From positions 1 through 24,845 of the forward strand of contig VAZU01000027.1 in NCBI GenBank assembly GCA_005884745.1: a stretch of DNA of 24,845 nt. The letters are read 5' to 3'. Origin of the DNA: Alphaproteobacteria bacterium (GTDB lineage: Bacteria > Pseudomonadota > Alphaproteobacteria > Rhizobiales > Xanthobacteraceae). Position 1 is the stretch's first letter. Each line of letters opens with the position of its first letter. The translations under genes were made by a program, and so were the position numbers. Below, one piece after another: positions 1-6,817 of this stretch. The notes beneath the pieces are model-generated. The model saw only the letters and a list, made by a program, of their open reading frames with translations. It was not told where the DNA came from and did no database searches.

Positions 1-2
1 CG

Positions 3-1820
3 TCAGGTCTCGCCGAAAAGCTCGCGGCGGCGCAACTCGGATTCCTGCGAGTAGCGGCGCAATGCATGCGCCTCCGTGAGGATGCCGACCACTCGGCGGG
101 TAACTTTCGAGTCCACGACGGCCAGAGCCTCGGCTTCAGCCTCATCGAAGGTCTCGACCGCGGCCTTGATGGTCATGGTCGGCAACAGAACGTCGCGGGT
201 GTTGTGCAGGATGGCGCGAACGGGGGTCTCCGGAGCGAGCTCCGGCGCATGGGCTTCGGGCACGATGACGATCCCGGCATAGCGCCCATCCGGCTCGACC
301 GCGACCACGCGGGTTTCCGAACCGAGTGGAAACGCCGCTCGGAACGCCGCGATGGTGATATCGGCCGCGACGGTCTTCACGTCGCGGCGCATCATCCGTG
401 CAACGGTGAGGTCGCGCATCCAGCCGATGTCGGCGGCGCTGCGGATGGTCTCTCCGCGCAAATGAAACCGCCAAGTGGCGAACGAATAGCCGAACATCTC
501 CCGTGTGACCAGCACCGCGATGACGACGGCGATGAGCACCGCGGCAGTGAGCTGCAAGTCTCGCGTGGTCTCGAGGGCGATGAAGGTCATGGTCAGCGGC
601 GCGCCGATGATCGATGCGGAGAGCGCCCCCATGCCGATGATGGCATAGGCGCGCGGATCCAGGACCAAGCCGGGCCATGCCGTGCTGATGCCGCTCGCGA
701 ACAGATGACCGCCGATGGCGCCGAGCAGTAGCGAGGCGAAGAACAGGCCGCCGCGAAAGCCGCTGCCGAGCGAGACGATGGACGCGACGGCCTTGAGCAG
801 CAGCACCATCGCCAGCTCGCCGAGCGGCCGGTCGATGATGCCGGCGAGGTGCAGCGCGCCGTGCCCCGACGACATCACCTGCGGGGTGATGCATGCGCAC
901 AGGCCGACCACGAGGCCGCCGAGCGCGGGCCGGAACGCGAGGGGGACGTCCCATTTCAAGAACAAGGACTCGCAGGCGCCCACCCCGCGCATGATGGCGA
1001 TGCCGAGCAGCGCTCCCAGCAGCCCGAGCGCCGCCGCAAGCGTCAGGTCGTGGCCGGAAATAGCGATGATATCCGCGCTGAAGATGTTCAAGGGGGTCGA
1101 GGTGAATTGCTGCGATACCAGCAGGCCGACCAGCGCCGCAATTGCGACCGCGGCCAGGCTCGCGACCGAGTAGCTGCCGATCACCAGTTCGAACGCATAG
1201 AAGGCGCCGGCAAGCGGCGCCCCGAAGGCGCCGGCGATGCCTCCCGCGGCGCCGCACCCGACCAGCACCCGCAGGTCGCCGCGTCGCAAGCGGAATCGCT
1301 GCCCGATGAAGGAGGCGATGCCGCTGGCGAGTTGGGTATAGCCCGCTTCCAGGCCGACCGATGCACCGACCCCGCTCGACCACACCGTCTGCGCCGCGAC
1401 AATCAGGCTGCCGCGCAACGACATGCGCCCGCCGTGAAGCGCGTTGGCTTCGATCGGGTCGACTTCGCGCGCCGGCCGGCGATGCGCAATCAGGATACCG
1501 GCAAGTCCCAGGCCGAGTCCGCCGAGCATCGGGACGAGGATCGCTACGCTCGGATCGAGGTGCGCTTGCGCCGACAGCCGCTCGCCCGGGCCGAGCCCGA
1601 ACAGAACCATGTGCAGCAGATCGACCAGTGCCGACATGGCCGCCACCACCAGCCCGCCGAGCGCACCGATCACGACCGCGAGCAGCACCAAGCTGGTTTC
1701 GCGGGCTCGCACGAATGCGCGTAGCCGGCGCGGCACGTCGAAGGGGAAACCCACCGAGGGGACGAGCCGGCGGAAATTGCCGCTGGTCCCTGAATTCTGG
1801 AGCTTGATCGGCCGCGTCAT
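3..1820 (-). CDS. ClC-family chloride channel/transporter with C-terminal CBS pair
   Basis: 605-residue membrane protein of the ClC family, expected to move chloride (or another anion) across the inner membrane. About ten hydrophobic segments span residues 40-440. A C-terminal cytoplasmic part (about 465-590) looks like a CBS pair. The gating-glutamate motif appears as GLEAGYTQ (E158), where GREGPxxQ is usual. The segment APLAGAFYAFELV matches the helix carrying the inner glutamates of CLC-ec1, but the second glutamate is Leu211. The GSGIP motif is not recognisable, and AREVDPIEANALHGG stands in its place. I prefer the ATG at 1820 over an in-frame TTG at 1835. It is transcribed away from the stress-response core, and no EcfG-type box was seen directly upstream. 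The family call is firm; channel versus exchanger is undecided. Confidence 0.88.
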   Translation of the reverse strand: MTRPIKLQNSGTSGNFRRLVPSVGFPFDVPRRLRAFVRARETSLVLLAVVIGALGGLVVAAMSALVDLLHMVLFGLGPGERLSAQAHLDPSVAILVPMLGGLGLGLAGILIAHRRPAREVDPIEANALHGGRMSLRGSLIVAAQTVWSSGVGASVGLEAGYTQLASGIASFIGQRFRLRRGDLRVLVGCGAAGGIAGAFGAPLAGAFYAFELVIGSYSVASLAAVAIAALVGLLVSQQFTSTPLNIFSADIIAISGHDLTLAAALGLLGALLGIAIMRGVGACESLFLKWDVPLAFRPALGGLVVGLCACITPQVMSSGHGALHLAGIIDRPLGELAMVLLLKAVASIVSLGSGFRGGLFFASLLLGAIGGHLFASGISTAWPGLVLDPRAYAIIGMGALSASIIGAPLTMTFIALETTRDLQLTAAVLIAVVIAVLVTREMFGYSFATWRFHLRGETIRSAADIGWMRDLTVARMMRRDVKTVAADITIAAFRAAFPLGSETRVVAVEPDGRYAGIVIVPEAHAPELAPETPVRAILHNTRDVLLPTMTIKAAVETFDEAEAEALAVVDSKVTRRVVGILTEAHALRRYSQESELRRRELFGET

Positions 1821-2330
1821 CGGATCGGAAGGCAATGGTCAGATCAATGTTCAGAGATCGGCGATCGGAACCGAGCAGATTTCCCAGGTTTCTGATTTTT
1901 TCGATTTTCCGACTTTTGACCCCTGATCCTCGAAACGCAAAGACCGCGGCTGGGTCCCCGAGTCGGGGTCGCCGCCGGAGGTCGGGGGGACCCAAACCAT
2001 GCCCGACATGGCCACCAATGCCGGATCTGCTTCGCTGTCGCGTATGCAGGCTCCCCGCTTCGCGTCACGTTCGCCGTCACGGTCGCGCGCCCTCGCGGAC
2101 CAACTCGAGTCCGAGCCGTTCCGGGTCGTGGACGCGCCATCACATCATCGTCATTGCCGAGGTCCCCGCGGCTGAGACAAGCGACCCTGCGGTCCCGTGC
2201 GATCGCTGCGTTCTTGCCCGCGAAGCCCCGCAATGAGGGCATCGGATCGCCGGGAGGACCGGAACTCTTGGCATGCTGCCTCCTTCGAAAGCCGATTTCG
2301 AGGCGCGCCAGGGACTTAGCCGGGCCTGCG
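1821..2330. other. Intergenic stretch with no convincing gene
   Basis: About 500 bases between the ClC gene and the first putative sRNA. Open frames exist on both strands, but none has a recognisable domain or a good start context. The minus-frame translation resembles the Arg/Pro-rich spurious proteins produced by dispersed non-coding repeats in related genomes; this is an impression, not a match. A 9-base inverted repeat (TGGGTCCCC at 1951-1959 and GGGGACCCA at 1986-1994) encloses a smaller CCCCGA-G-TCGGGG hairpin. A T-rich run lies at about 1888-1920. The ClC promoter is presumably here but I could not place it. Confidence 0.4.
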
Positions 2331-2373
2331 AAGACAAAGCCCCGGCCGACTCACGCTGGAGCCGACCAGGGCT
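2331..2373 (-). terminator. Rho-independent terminator of sRNA copy 1
   Basis: Arms at 2373-2361 and 2350-2338 pair over 13 positions, including three G-U pairs, around a 10-nt loop. The minus-strand tail is TTGTCTT. It could also end read-through from ecfG at 2514. Confidence 0.65.
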
Positions 2374-2420
2374 GTGCCGGGCGGCGGGGGGACGGGGGAT
2401 GGGGGGAACCCGCCCGGCAC
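2331..2420 (-). ncRNA. Putative GsrN-like general stress response sRNA (copy 1)
   Basis: Predicted RNA of about 90 nt, read leftward from about 2420. Its first bases form an 11-bp perfect stem (GTGCCGGGCGG at 2420-2410 with CCGCCCGGCAC at 2384-2374; one more outer pair is possible). The 25-nt loop is almost all cytosine, with C6, C5 and C6 runs. A second, 13-pair hairpin (2373-2361 with 2350-2338, three G-U wobbles, 10-nt loop) follows at once and is trailed by TTGTCTT. A perfect EcfG-type promoter ends 6 bases upstream. The position downstream of ecfG, the C-rich 5' loop and the Rho-independent end match what is known of GsrN, the Caulobacter crescentus sRNA that uses a C-rich loop to pair with target leaders. 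The homology is inferred from architecture, not from alignment to a known member. Confidence 0.75.
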
Positions 2421-2426
2421 AGGTTC

Positions 2427-2451
2427 AACGTTCGATCTCGACGCGGGTTCC
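2427..2451 (-). promoter_or_regulatory. EcfG-type promoter for sRNA copy 1
   Basis: On the minus strand GGAAC (2451-2447) is followed by exactly 16 bases and then CGTT (2430-2427), a perfect match to the GGAAC-N16/17-CGTT consensus of EcfG sigma factors. The predicted start (about 2420) coincides with the first base of the C-rich-loop hairpin. Confidence 0.8.
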
Positions 2452-2513
2452 GGGCCTCGGTTCGATTTCTTTTCAGAGGCCGGTTATGGGCGCGAAGGCT
2501 CCGCTCGGGCGGC

Positions 2514-3068
2514 TCAGCCGGCGGCACCCCGCAGCACCGCCTGGGTGGTCCGGTCCGGCGCGAAATCGTCCACGCTGTCGATGGCCAGGATTTGCGCCAG
2601 CCGGGCGCGGGCGCGGTGCACCCGGCTTTTGATCGTGCCGACCCGGCACCCGCAGATTTCCGCGGCCTCCTCGTAGGAGGCGCCGGAAGCGACCACGAGG
2701 ATCAGGGTCTCGCGCTGGTCGGAAGGCAATTTGGCGAGCGCGCCGCGCAGTTCCTCGAACTCCAGCCGTCCGTTCTGCTCGGGATGCGTGATCATCCTTT
2801 CGGCGTAGCTGCCGTCCGCGTCCTCGATCTCGCGCCGGTACTTGCGGTAGTTGGAGCGCAGGCTATTGCGCAGGATCGTGAACAGCCATGCGGCCATATT
2901 GGTCCCGCGCTGAAACTGATCGATATGGGTCCACGCCCGTAGCAGCGTCTCCTGCACGAAATCGTCCGCCTGGTCCAAATTTCCACATAACGAAATCGCG
3001 AAGGCGCGCAGCTTGGGGACTTCCGCCAGGATCGCCTCGTGGGCCCAAGCGGTGTTCGCGGTGTTCAT
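2514..3068 (-). CDS. ecfG: EcfG-family ECF sigma factor, copy 1
   Basis: 184-residue ECF sigma factor that would direct RNA polymerase to GGAAC/CGTT promoters of the general stress response. Region 2 (about residues 15-80) reads RAFAISLCGNLDQADDFVQETLLRAW followed by WLFTILRN. Region 4 (about 120-172) has LPSDQRETLILV and an HTH segment EEAAEICGCRVGTIKSRVHRAR. The ATG at 3068 overlaps the nepR stop as ATGA, which fixes the start; the frame stays open much further upstream, but that stretch lacks sigma homology. NepR is expected to hold it inactive until phospho-PhyR removes NepR. It is very similar in motifs to the second EcfG at 4285-4836. The perfect EcfG-type box upstream of nepR predicts autoregulation. 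Confidence 0.93.
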   Translation of the reverse strand: MNTANTAWAHEAILAEVPKLRAFAISLCGNLDQADDFVQETLLRAWTHIDQFQRGTNMAAWLFTILRNSLRSNYRKYRREIEDADGSYAERMITHPEQNGRLEFEELRGALAKLPSDQRETLILVVASGASYEEAAEICGCRVGTIKSRVHRARARLAQILAIDSVDDFAPDRTTQAVLRGAAG

Positions 3069-3232
3069 GGCCGCTGCGGCGCCACGCTCAGGCGCCGGAC
3101 CAGTTCGCGCAGGTTGTCCGGAAGCTCTTGCTTGATCAATTCCGCGTACATGGCCCGCAGTTGCCGGCCGATTTTCGCCTGCACGTCGCGGCCGATCCGC
3201 GCGTTCTCTTTGTCTCGAGATCGAGGAGTCAT
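3065..3232 (-). CDS. nepR: NepR anti-sigma factor, copy 1
   Basis: Small 55-residue protein with the NepR core IGRDVQAKIGRQLRAMYAELIKQELPDNLRELVRRL at about residues 13-48. NepR binds EcfG, and phosphorylated PhyR sequesters NepR by mimicking the sigma factor. The only sensible start is the ATG at 3232, because an in-frame stop lies ten codons upstream. The stop overlaps the ecfG start (ATGA), so the pair is translationally coupled. The core resembles the second NepR (IGQQLRAMYDDVVHQGVPARFVDLLDRL), but the C-terminus is shorter. It begins about 270 bases downstream of its predicted EcfG-type promoter, an unusually long leader. Confidence 0.88.
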   Translation of the reverse strand: MTPRSRDKENARIGRDVQAKIGRQLRAMYAELIKQELPDNLRELVRRLSVAPQRP

Positions 3233-3501
3233 CGTCGAGCGCAGCTTCCGGGGCGGCTTTCACGCTCCGCGCTCGGCGACCCGGATCGGCCGTGCCGGGT
3301 TTCGCGCGGCTGCCGGAGGTCTCGCGCGCGGGTTGGCCGGCGCGGCGCAGGGATTTGTGGGCATGGGGCGCGCCGGGACCGGCGCGCATGCCGGCAGAAA
3401 CGGCCGCCGAAGCCGGTGCTAAGCGTGACGCAGCCATTGCGATCTTCCAGCGGCCATGACTCACCGCGTTCGCGTCGAGGCGAAAGATATCGGCGTGGAC
3501 C

Positions 3502-3526
3502 AACGCCCCATCATCCCAATAGTTCC
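3502..3526 (-). promoter_or_regulatory. EcfG-type promoter for nepR-ecfG copy 1
   Basis: Minus-strand GGAAC (3526-3522), 16 bases, CGTT (3505-3502): a perfect EcfG-type match. Transcription would start near 3495, leaving a leader of about 260 nt before nepR. No separate gene was recognised in that leader (3233-3495). Confidence 0.75.
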
Positions 3527-3581
3527 GCGCCCATGCTTGGTTGATCGGCCGGCGTCCCGCGCCGCTGCGGAAGCAATTTCT

Positions 3582-3607
3582 GGAACTGTTGAAGCATGCT
3601 TCGAGTT
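3582..3607 (+). promoter_or_regulatory. Probable EcfG-type promoter for usg
   Basis: GGAAC (3582-3586), 17 bases, AGTT (3604-3607): one mismatch in the -10 element. It lies about 70 bases upstream of the usg start and is divergent from the nepR copy 1 promoter. Confidence 0.5.
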
Positions 3608-3678
3608 AATGCTCGCGAGTGCGCGACAAAGCTCAGATGGTAGGAGGGAGGCGGTCATCTGGATCACGTCGGCGCGTA

Positions 3679-3960
3679 ATGGAGAACCACATGATCTCCG
3701 AAAGTTGCCGTCGCCAACTCGCAGGTTTCGGATTGACTACTGCGCATATTCTCTATCGCCGGCCGGATCGCCCGTGGCTGCTGCAATCTTATGTGTGGCA
3801 GGAGTACGACACCTGGCCCGACTTTCCGATCCTGCGGGATTTTCTGGTATTCTGGCGAAAATCGCTGGATGGCGCGCTGCATTCCGTAGTGGTGGCGCAC
3901 TCGGCGTTGAACCGGCCGGCGGAGATCCGCTCGGTCGACAGCATGCTCGGATTGCATTGA
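3679..3960 (+). CDS. usg: Usg family protein
   Basis: 93-residue protein of the alphaproteobacterial Usg family, named for a gene near the Caulobacter trp genes; its biochemical role is unknown. Diagnostic segments are LTTAHILYRRPDRPWLLQSYVWQEYDTWPDFPILRDFLVFW and LHSVVVAHSALNRPAEIRSVD, covering almost the whole length. I take the ATG at 3679; a second in-frame ATG lies at 3691. No trp genes are nearby. The probable EcfG-type promoter upstream and the position between GSR operons suggest stress-dependent expression here, which is an inference from the promoter match. Confidence 0.87.
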   Translation: MENHMISESCRRQLAGFGLTTAHILYRRPDRPWLLQSYVWQEYDTWPDFPILRDFLVFWRKSLDGALHSVVVAHSALNRPAEIRSVDSMLGLH

Positions 3961-4019
3961 TTGCGGTCCGGCTGTGGCCCTCGCGAAAGCAAGCTTCGCG
4001 ATACTGGCGGAAACCACGG

Positions 4020-4202
4020 ATGAATGCGGTCCGGCAACCCGAGGCTCCCGCCTCGCGTCGACCCGGCGACGCACCGATCGAGGACGCGAAGCGGCGGGGG
4101 CGTGAGTGGGCGCTCGAACGCGGCCTGGAGGAGACGTTTCCGGCGTCCGATCCGGTTGCGATCCTTCAGCCGTCGGTCGCCACCGGCCGCGGCGAGCGCT
4201 GA
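4020..4202 (+). CDS. Small conserved protein with EETFPASDP motif
   Basis: 60-residue protein. The N-terminal half is charged and Pro/Ala-rich. The C-terminal half contains ALERGLEETFPASDPVAILQPS. The (L)EETFPASDPxxxxQP signature recurs in many short uncharacterised rhizobial and related alphaproteobacterial proteins, so the stretch is very likely coding. Function is unknown. The ATG at 4020 has no strong ribosome binding site. It follows usg by 59 bases on the same strand and could be co-transcribed with it; no perfect EcfG-type box of its own was found. Confidence 0.72.
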   Translation: MNAVRQPEAPASRRPGDAPIEDAKRRGREWALERGLEETFPASDPVAILQPSVATGRGER

Positions 4203-4284
4203 TCGCGACGCATTTTGCGTTGGAGTTCCGCTAACGCGGCATCCGCGTGGTCCCCCGCTTGGCACCTCGGCCGCGGCGACACGC

Positions 4285-4836
4285 TTAAGCTTGCTCGTTT
4301 CCGGCAAGGACGGCTCGGGTCGCGCGATCCGGACCGAAATCATCCATGCTCTCGATGGACAGCAGCTCGCCGAGCCGGCCGCGTGCGCGGTTGACGCGGC
4401 TCTTGATTGTGCCCACGGCGCAACCGCAGATCTCGGCGGCCTCCTCGTAGGAAAATCCGGACGCGCCCACGAGAACGAGGGCCTCGCGTTGATCGGCCGG
4501 CAGTTTGGCGAGGGCGGCGCGGAACTCCATGAATTCCACCCTTCCGGGCTGCTCGGGCTGCGACTTCAATCGTTCGGCGTAACTGCCGTCGGTGTCTTCG
4601 ACTTCGCGCCGGCGCTTGCGATATTCGGAGCGAAACAGGTTGCGCAGTATCGTGAACAGCCATGCGGACATGTTGGTCCCGCGCTGGAACGAGTCGATAT
4701 TGGCGAGGGCGCGCAACAGGGTTTCCTGCACGAGATCGTCGGCACGGTCGACATTCCCGCTGAGCGAAATGGCGAACGCACGCAGGTTCGGAACCGCCGC
4801 CAGGACGGCCTCGCGCACCGATGGATCGAGATTCAC
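4285..4836 (-). CDS. ecfG: EcfG-family ECF sigma factor, copy 2
   Basis: 183-residue ECF sigma factor, paralogous to the product of 2514-3068. Region 2 carries RAFAISLSGNVDRADDLVQETLLRALANIDSFQRGTNMSAWLFTILRN. Region 4 carries LPADQREALVLVGASGFSYEEAAEICGCAVGTIKSRVNRARGRL. I choose the GTG at 4836 because it gives the same N-terminal length as copy 1 and sits 13 bases after the nepR stop, with an AAAGG element in the gap; an upstream in-frame TTG (4899) would run through the end of nepR. It is expected to be controlled by NepR/PhyR, and the pair is divergent from phyR, the classical GSR arrangement. This is probably the ancestral housekeeping copy because of its adjacency to phyR. Confidence 0.92.
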   Translation of the reverse strand: MNLDPSVREAVLAAVPNLRAFAISLSGNVDRADDLVQETLLRALANIDSFQRGTNMSAWLFTILRNLFRSEYRKRRREVEDTDGSYAERLKSQPEQPGRVEFMEFRAALAKLPADQREALVLVGASGFSYEEAAEICGCAVGTIKSRVNRARGRLGELLSIESMDDFGPDRATRAVLAGNEQA

Positions 4837-4849
4837 GTCCTTGTCGCCT

Positions 4850-5053
4850 TTATGACCTCTTGTCGTCCCGTTTTTCGAGACGGTCCAGGAGATCGACAAA
4901 GCGGGCCGGAACGCCCTGGTGCACCACGTCGTCGTACATGGCCCGGAGCTGTTGGCCGATTTTGGTCTGAATGTCCCGCCCGAGGCTGGGTTCGGCCGCG
5001 GCCGCCACGTCTCGCGTCCGCGCTCCAGGCCCTGCCAATTTCGGATTCTTCAT
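4850..5053 (-). CDS. nepR: NepR anti-sigma factor, copy 2
   Basis: 67-residue anti-sigma factor with the NepR core LGRDIQTKIGQQLRAMYDDVVHQGVPARFVDLLDRLEK at about residues 25-62. The ATG at 5053 is preferred because a GAGG element sits 7 bases before it; a GTG at 5068 is an alternative giving 72 residues. The TAA stop precedes ecfG copy 2 by 13 bases, so the genes are co-transcribed but not overlapping, unlike copy 1. A perfect EcfG-type promoter lies about 75 bases upstream, predicting positive feedback. Confidence 0.9.
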   Translation of the reverse strand: MKNPKLAGPGARTRDVAAAAEPSLGRDIQTKIGQQLRAMYDDVVHQGVPARFVDLLDRLEKRDDKRS

Positions 5054-5126
5054 TTCAATCCTCGCCACCCGCCCTAAATACTATGATACTACGTTCATTC
5101 CGCGGGGTCCCCATACTTCAACCCCG

Positions 5127-5151
5127 AACGCGCACGGTGCCGATTGGTTCC
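5127..5151 (-). promoter_or_regulatory. EcfG-type promoter for nepR-ecfG copy 2
   Basis: Minus-strand GGAAC (5151-5147), 16 bases, CGTT (5130-5127): a perfect match. It is back to back with the phyR promoter; the two -35 elements are only 8 bases apart. Confidence 0.82.
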
Positions 5152-5159
5152 ACGCTACC

Positions 5160-5184
5160 GGAACTTTTTTCCAACGCCCGCGTT
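5160..5184 (+). promoter_or_regulatory. EcfG-type promoter for phyR
   Basis: GGAAC (5160-5164), 16 bases, CGTT (5181-5184): a perfect match. The predicted start, near 5191, leaves a short leader of about 28 nt before the GTG of phyR. Confidence 0.82.
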
Positions 5185-5218
5185 GGCCCGGCGGCTCGGA
5201 CAGTTTCGGGAGGGTTTC

Positions 5219-6022
5219 GTGTCCACGTCTCAAGCAGTCGCGCAGCACCTGCCTTACCTCCGCCGCTACGCCCGGGCGCTGACCGGTAGCCAGCATTCCG
5301 GCGATGCCTATGTGGCGGCCACGCTCGAAGCCTTGATCGAAGATCCCGCGGTCCTGGAGAAGGCCGTCGGCCCCCGCGTGGCACTCTATCGCTTGTTCAC
5401 AAAGATATGGAATTCGGTCGGCGTCAATGGGGCCGTCGAGCCGGCAGAGCAAGGTCTGCCGGTAGAGCAGCGGCTCGCTCACATCACGCCGCGCGCGCGG
5501 CAGGGGTTCCTGCTGGTCGCGCTCGAGGGCTTTTCGGAGGACGACGCCGCGCAAGTCCTGGACGCCGATGTGCCGACGCTGCGGGCGCTGGTCGAAGAGT
5601 CCGGGCGCGAGCTGGCGGCTGAAATCGCCACCGATGTGCTCATCATCGAAGACGAGACCTTCATCGCCATGGATCTCGAAGGACTGGTCGAAAGTCTGGG
5701 CCACCGCACCGTCGGCGTGGCGCGCACCCATGCCGAGGCGGTCACGCTCGCCAAGGCAAAGCGTCCCGGGCTGATTCTGGCGGACATCAAGCTTGCGGAC
5801 GGCAGCTCCGGTCTGGACGCCGTGAACGAGCTGATCCAGTCCGTGCAGGTGCCGGTCATCTTCGTGACCGCCTATCCCGAACGCTTCCTCACCGGCGAAC
5901 GCCCCGAACCGGCATTCCTGATCGCCAAGCCCTTTCAACCCGCCACGGTCTCCGCGGTGATCAGCCAGGCCTTGTTTTTCGAGCGCAAGGCCAAGCCGCG
6001 GGAGCGGCGGGCGACCGCGTGA
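5219..6022 (+). CDS. phyR: PhyR general stress response regulator (sigma-like domain + receiver)
   Basis: 267-residue anti-anti-sigma response regulator. Residues 1-130 form a degenerate ECF-sigma-like domain (LPYLRRYARALTGSQHSGDAYV; later LLVALEGFSEDDAAQVLDADVPTLRALV) that mimics EcfG to bind NepR. Residues 138-255 form a receiver with the acidic pair in LIIEDE (E144/D145), phospho-acceptor D189 in LILADIKL, a Thr in FVTAY and Lys in IAKPF. The GTG at 5219 is chosen because it follows a GGGAGGG element and matches family length; upstream in-frame codons would lie inside the promoter. When phosphorylated by an HWE kinase (a candidate lies at 7173) it releases EcfG from NepR. Both nepR-ecfG pairs in the window are plausible clients. 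Confidence 0.95.
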   Translation: MSTSQAVAQHLPYLRRYARALTGSQHSGDAYVAATLEALIEDPAVLEKAVGPRVALYRLFTKIWNSVGVNGAVEPAEQGLPVEQRLAHITPRARQGFLLVALEGFSEDDAAQVLDADVPTLRALVEESGRELAAEIATDVLIIEDETFIAMDLEGLVESLGHRTVGVARTHAEAVTLAKAKRPGLILADIKLADGSSGLDAVNELIQSVQVPVIFVTAYPERFLTGERPEPAFLIAKPFQPATVSAVISQALFFERKAKPRERRATA

Positions 6023-6145
6023 TCGGCGGCTCACGGCGCGGGCCGCCGGGTCGGTACGCCGCCCCTGCGCCGCCCGCGCCTGCCGAACATCGGCGAGCAA
6101 AGCGGATCACGCCGCGAGGCTTCTCCGGTCTAGCGGCCCCCTGTT

Positions 6146-6328
6146 CTAGCGGTCCCTCTCGTTCGTCTTCGGCCACATGCGCAGTTTTCTCAGCAGCTCC
6201 CGCGAGCGCCGGATCATCCCCGTTGCCTGCTCCAAGTCGGTTTCGAGTTGCGCTCGCTGGCGTCTGGCGAGATCGACGAGGCGCCGTGTCCGCTCGACCA
6301 GCCTGTCGTCCAGGTCGTAGTCTTGCAT
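6146..6328 (-). CDS. Small hypothetical coiled-coil protein
   Basis: 60-residue, highly charged protein (DRLVERTRRLVDLARRQRAQLETDLEQATGMIRRSRELLRKL) that should be almost entirely alpha-helical, probably a short coiled coil. I do not recognise the family. The ATG at 6328 is the only ATG before the helix. A degenerate EcfG-like box (GCAAC, 17 bases, CGTT at 6362-6337) would put the start of transcription at the start codon, so I do not count it as a promoter. It is convergent with phyR, 123 bases after its stop. Confidence 0.55.
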   Translation of the reverse strand: MQDYDLDDRLVERTRRLVDLARRQRAQLETDLEQATGMIRRSRELLRKLRMWPKTNERDR

Positions 6329-6558
6329 GATGGGAGAACGCGGTCGGGCCAAATCGGGTTGCGTCGGAACCCCAATGGGTGCACCCTTGAAACTCCGGCA
6401 CCCCCGCCCACCCGCAACTCTACAATCCCTGCAACTCGTGCGGACTTGCCGGCACATCAAGCTCGCGGGATCGCGATATTTGTTTGCTCATAACGCGAGT
6501 TTATGCGGGCGCCCATTCCCAGGCGGCGCGGCCTACCTCATTCCTCGCGGTCGACCGC

Positions 6559-6759
6559 TCAGGTCAAATTTCGCAGCCAGCTGTCGATTTGCCTCTCGGC
6601 TTCGTCGCGCCGAATGCCGTAACGCTCCTGGATCCGGCCGACGAGCTCGGTGCGTTTGCCCTCGACCAGATTGAGATCATCGTTGGTGAGCTTGCCCCAT
6701 TGCTGTTGCACTTTGCCTTTTATCTGCTTCCAGTTTCCTTCCACGCGATCCCAGTTCAT
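6559..6759 (-). CDS. CsbD family stress protein
   Basis: 66-residue soluble protein matching the CsbD family along its whole length: MNWDRVEGNWKQIKGKVQQQWGKLTNDDL followed by a helix with VEGKRTELVGRIQERYGI. CsbD-like proteins are abundant stress-induced proteins of unknown biochemical function, controlled by the general stress sigma factor in Bacillus and often by EcfG in alphaproteobacteria. The ATG at 6759 has an AGGAG ribosome binding site 7 bases upstream. No EcfG-type box lies between the gene and the strong terminator at 6820-6861. It is therefore either expressed from an unrecognised promoter at 6760-6818 or by read-through of the sRNA/leader starting near 6904. Confidence 0.9.
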   Translation of the reverse strand: MNWDRVEGNWKQIKGKVQQQWGKLTNDDLNLVEGKRTELVGRIQERYGIRRDEAERQIDSWLRNLT

Positions 6760-6817
6760 CGTCGTCTCCTGCTTGGCCGGCGCGGTTGGACGCTTCGCTG
6801 TCGGCCGTCTCGACAGC

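Noticed and set aside
66..731. Long plus-strand open frame antisense to the ClC gene
   Set aside because: Arg/Asp/Gly-rich shadow translation with no domain; a product of high GC content.
1867..1891. Plus-strand GGAAC followed by a GTTT-like -10
   Set aside because: Spacing of 15 is needed for a GGTT -10, and no plus-strand gene follows.
6129..6158. Imperfect direct repeat around TCTAGCGG
   Set aside because: Only two short copies at the end of a small gene, with no associated element.
6337..6362. Minus-strand GCAAC-N17-CGTT before the small coiled-coil gene
   Set aside because: The -35 is imperfect and transcription would start at the start codon itself.
6366..6486. Plus-strand GGAAC, C-rich segment and a small TCGCG/CGCGA hairpin followed by T-rich sequence, resembling a fourth sRNA
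   Set aside because: No -10 element at the right distance, no 5' stem around the C-rich segment and only a 5-bp terminator stem.
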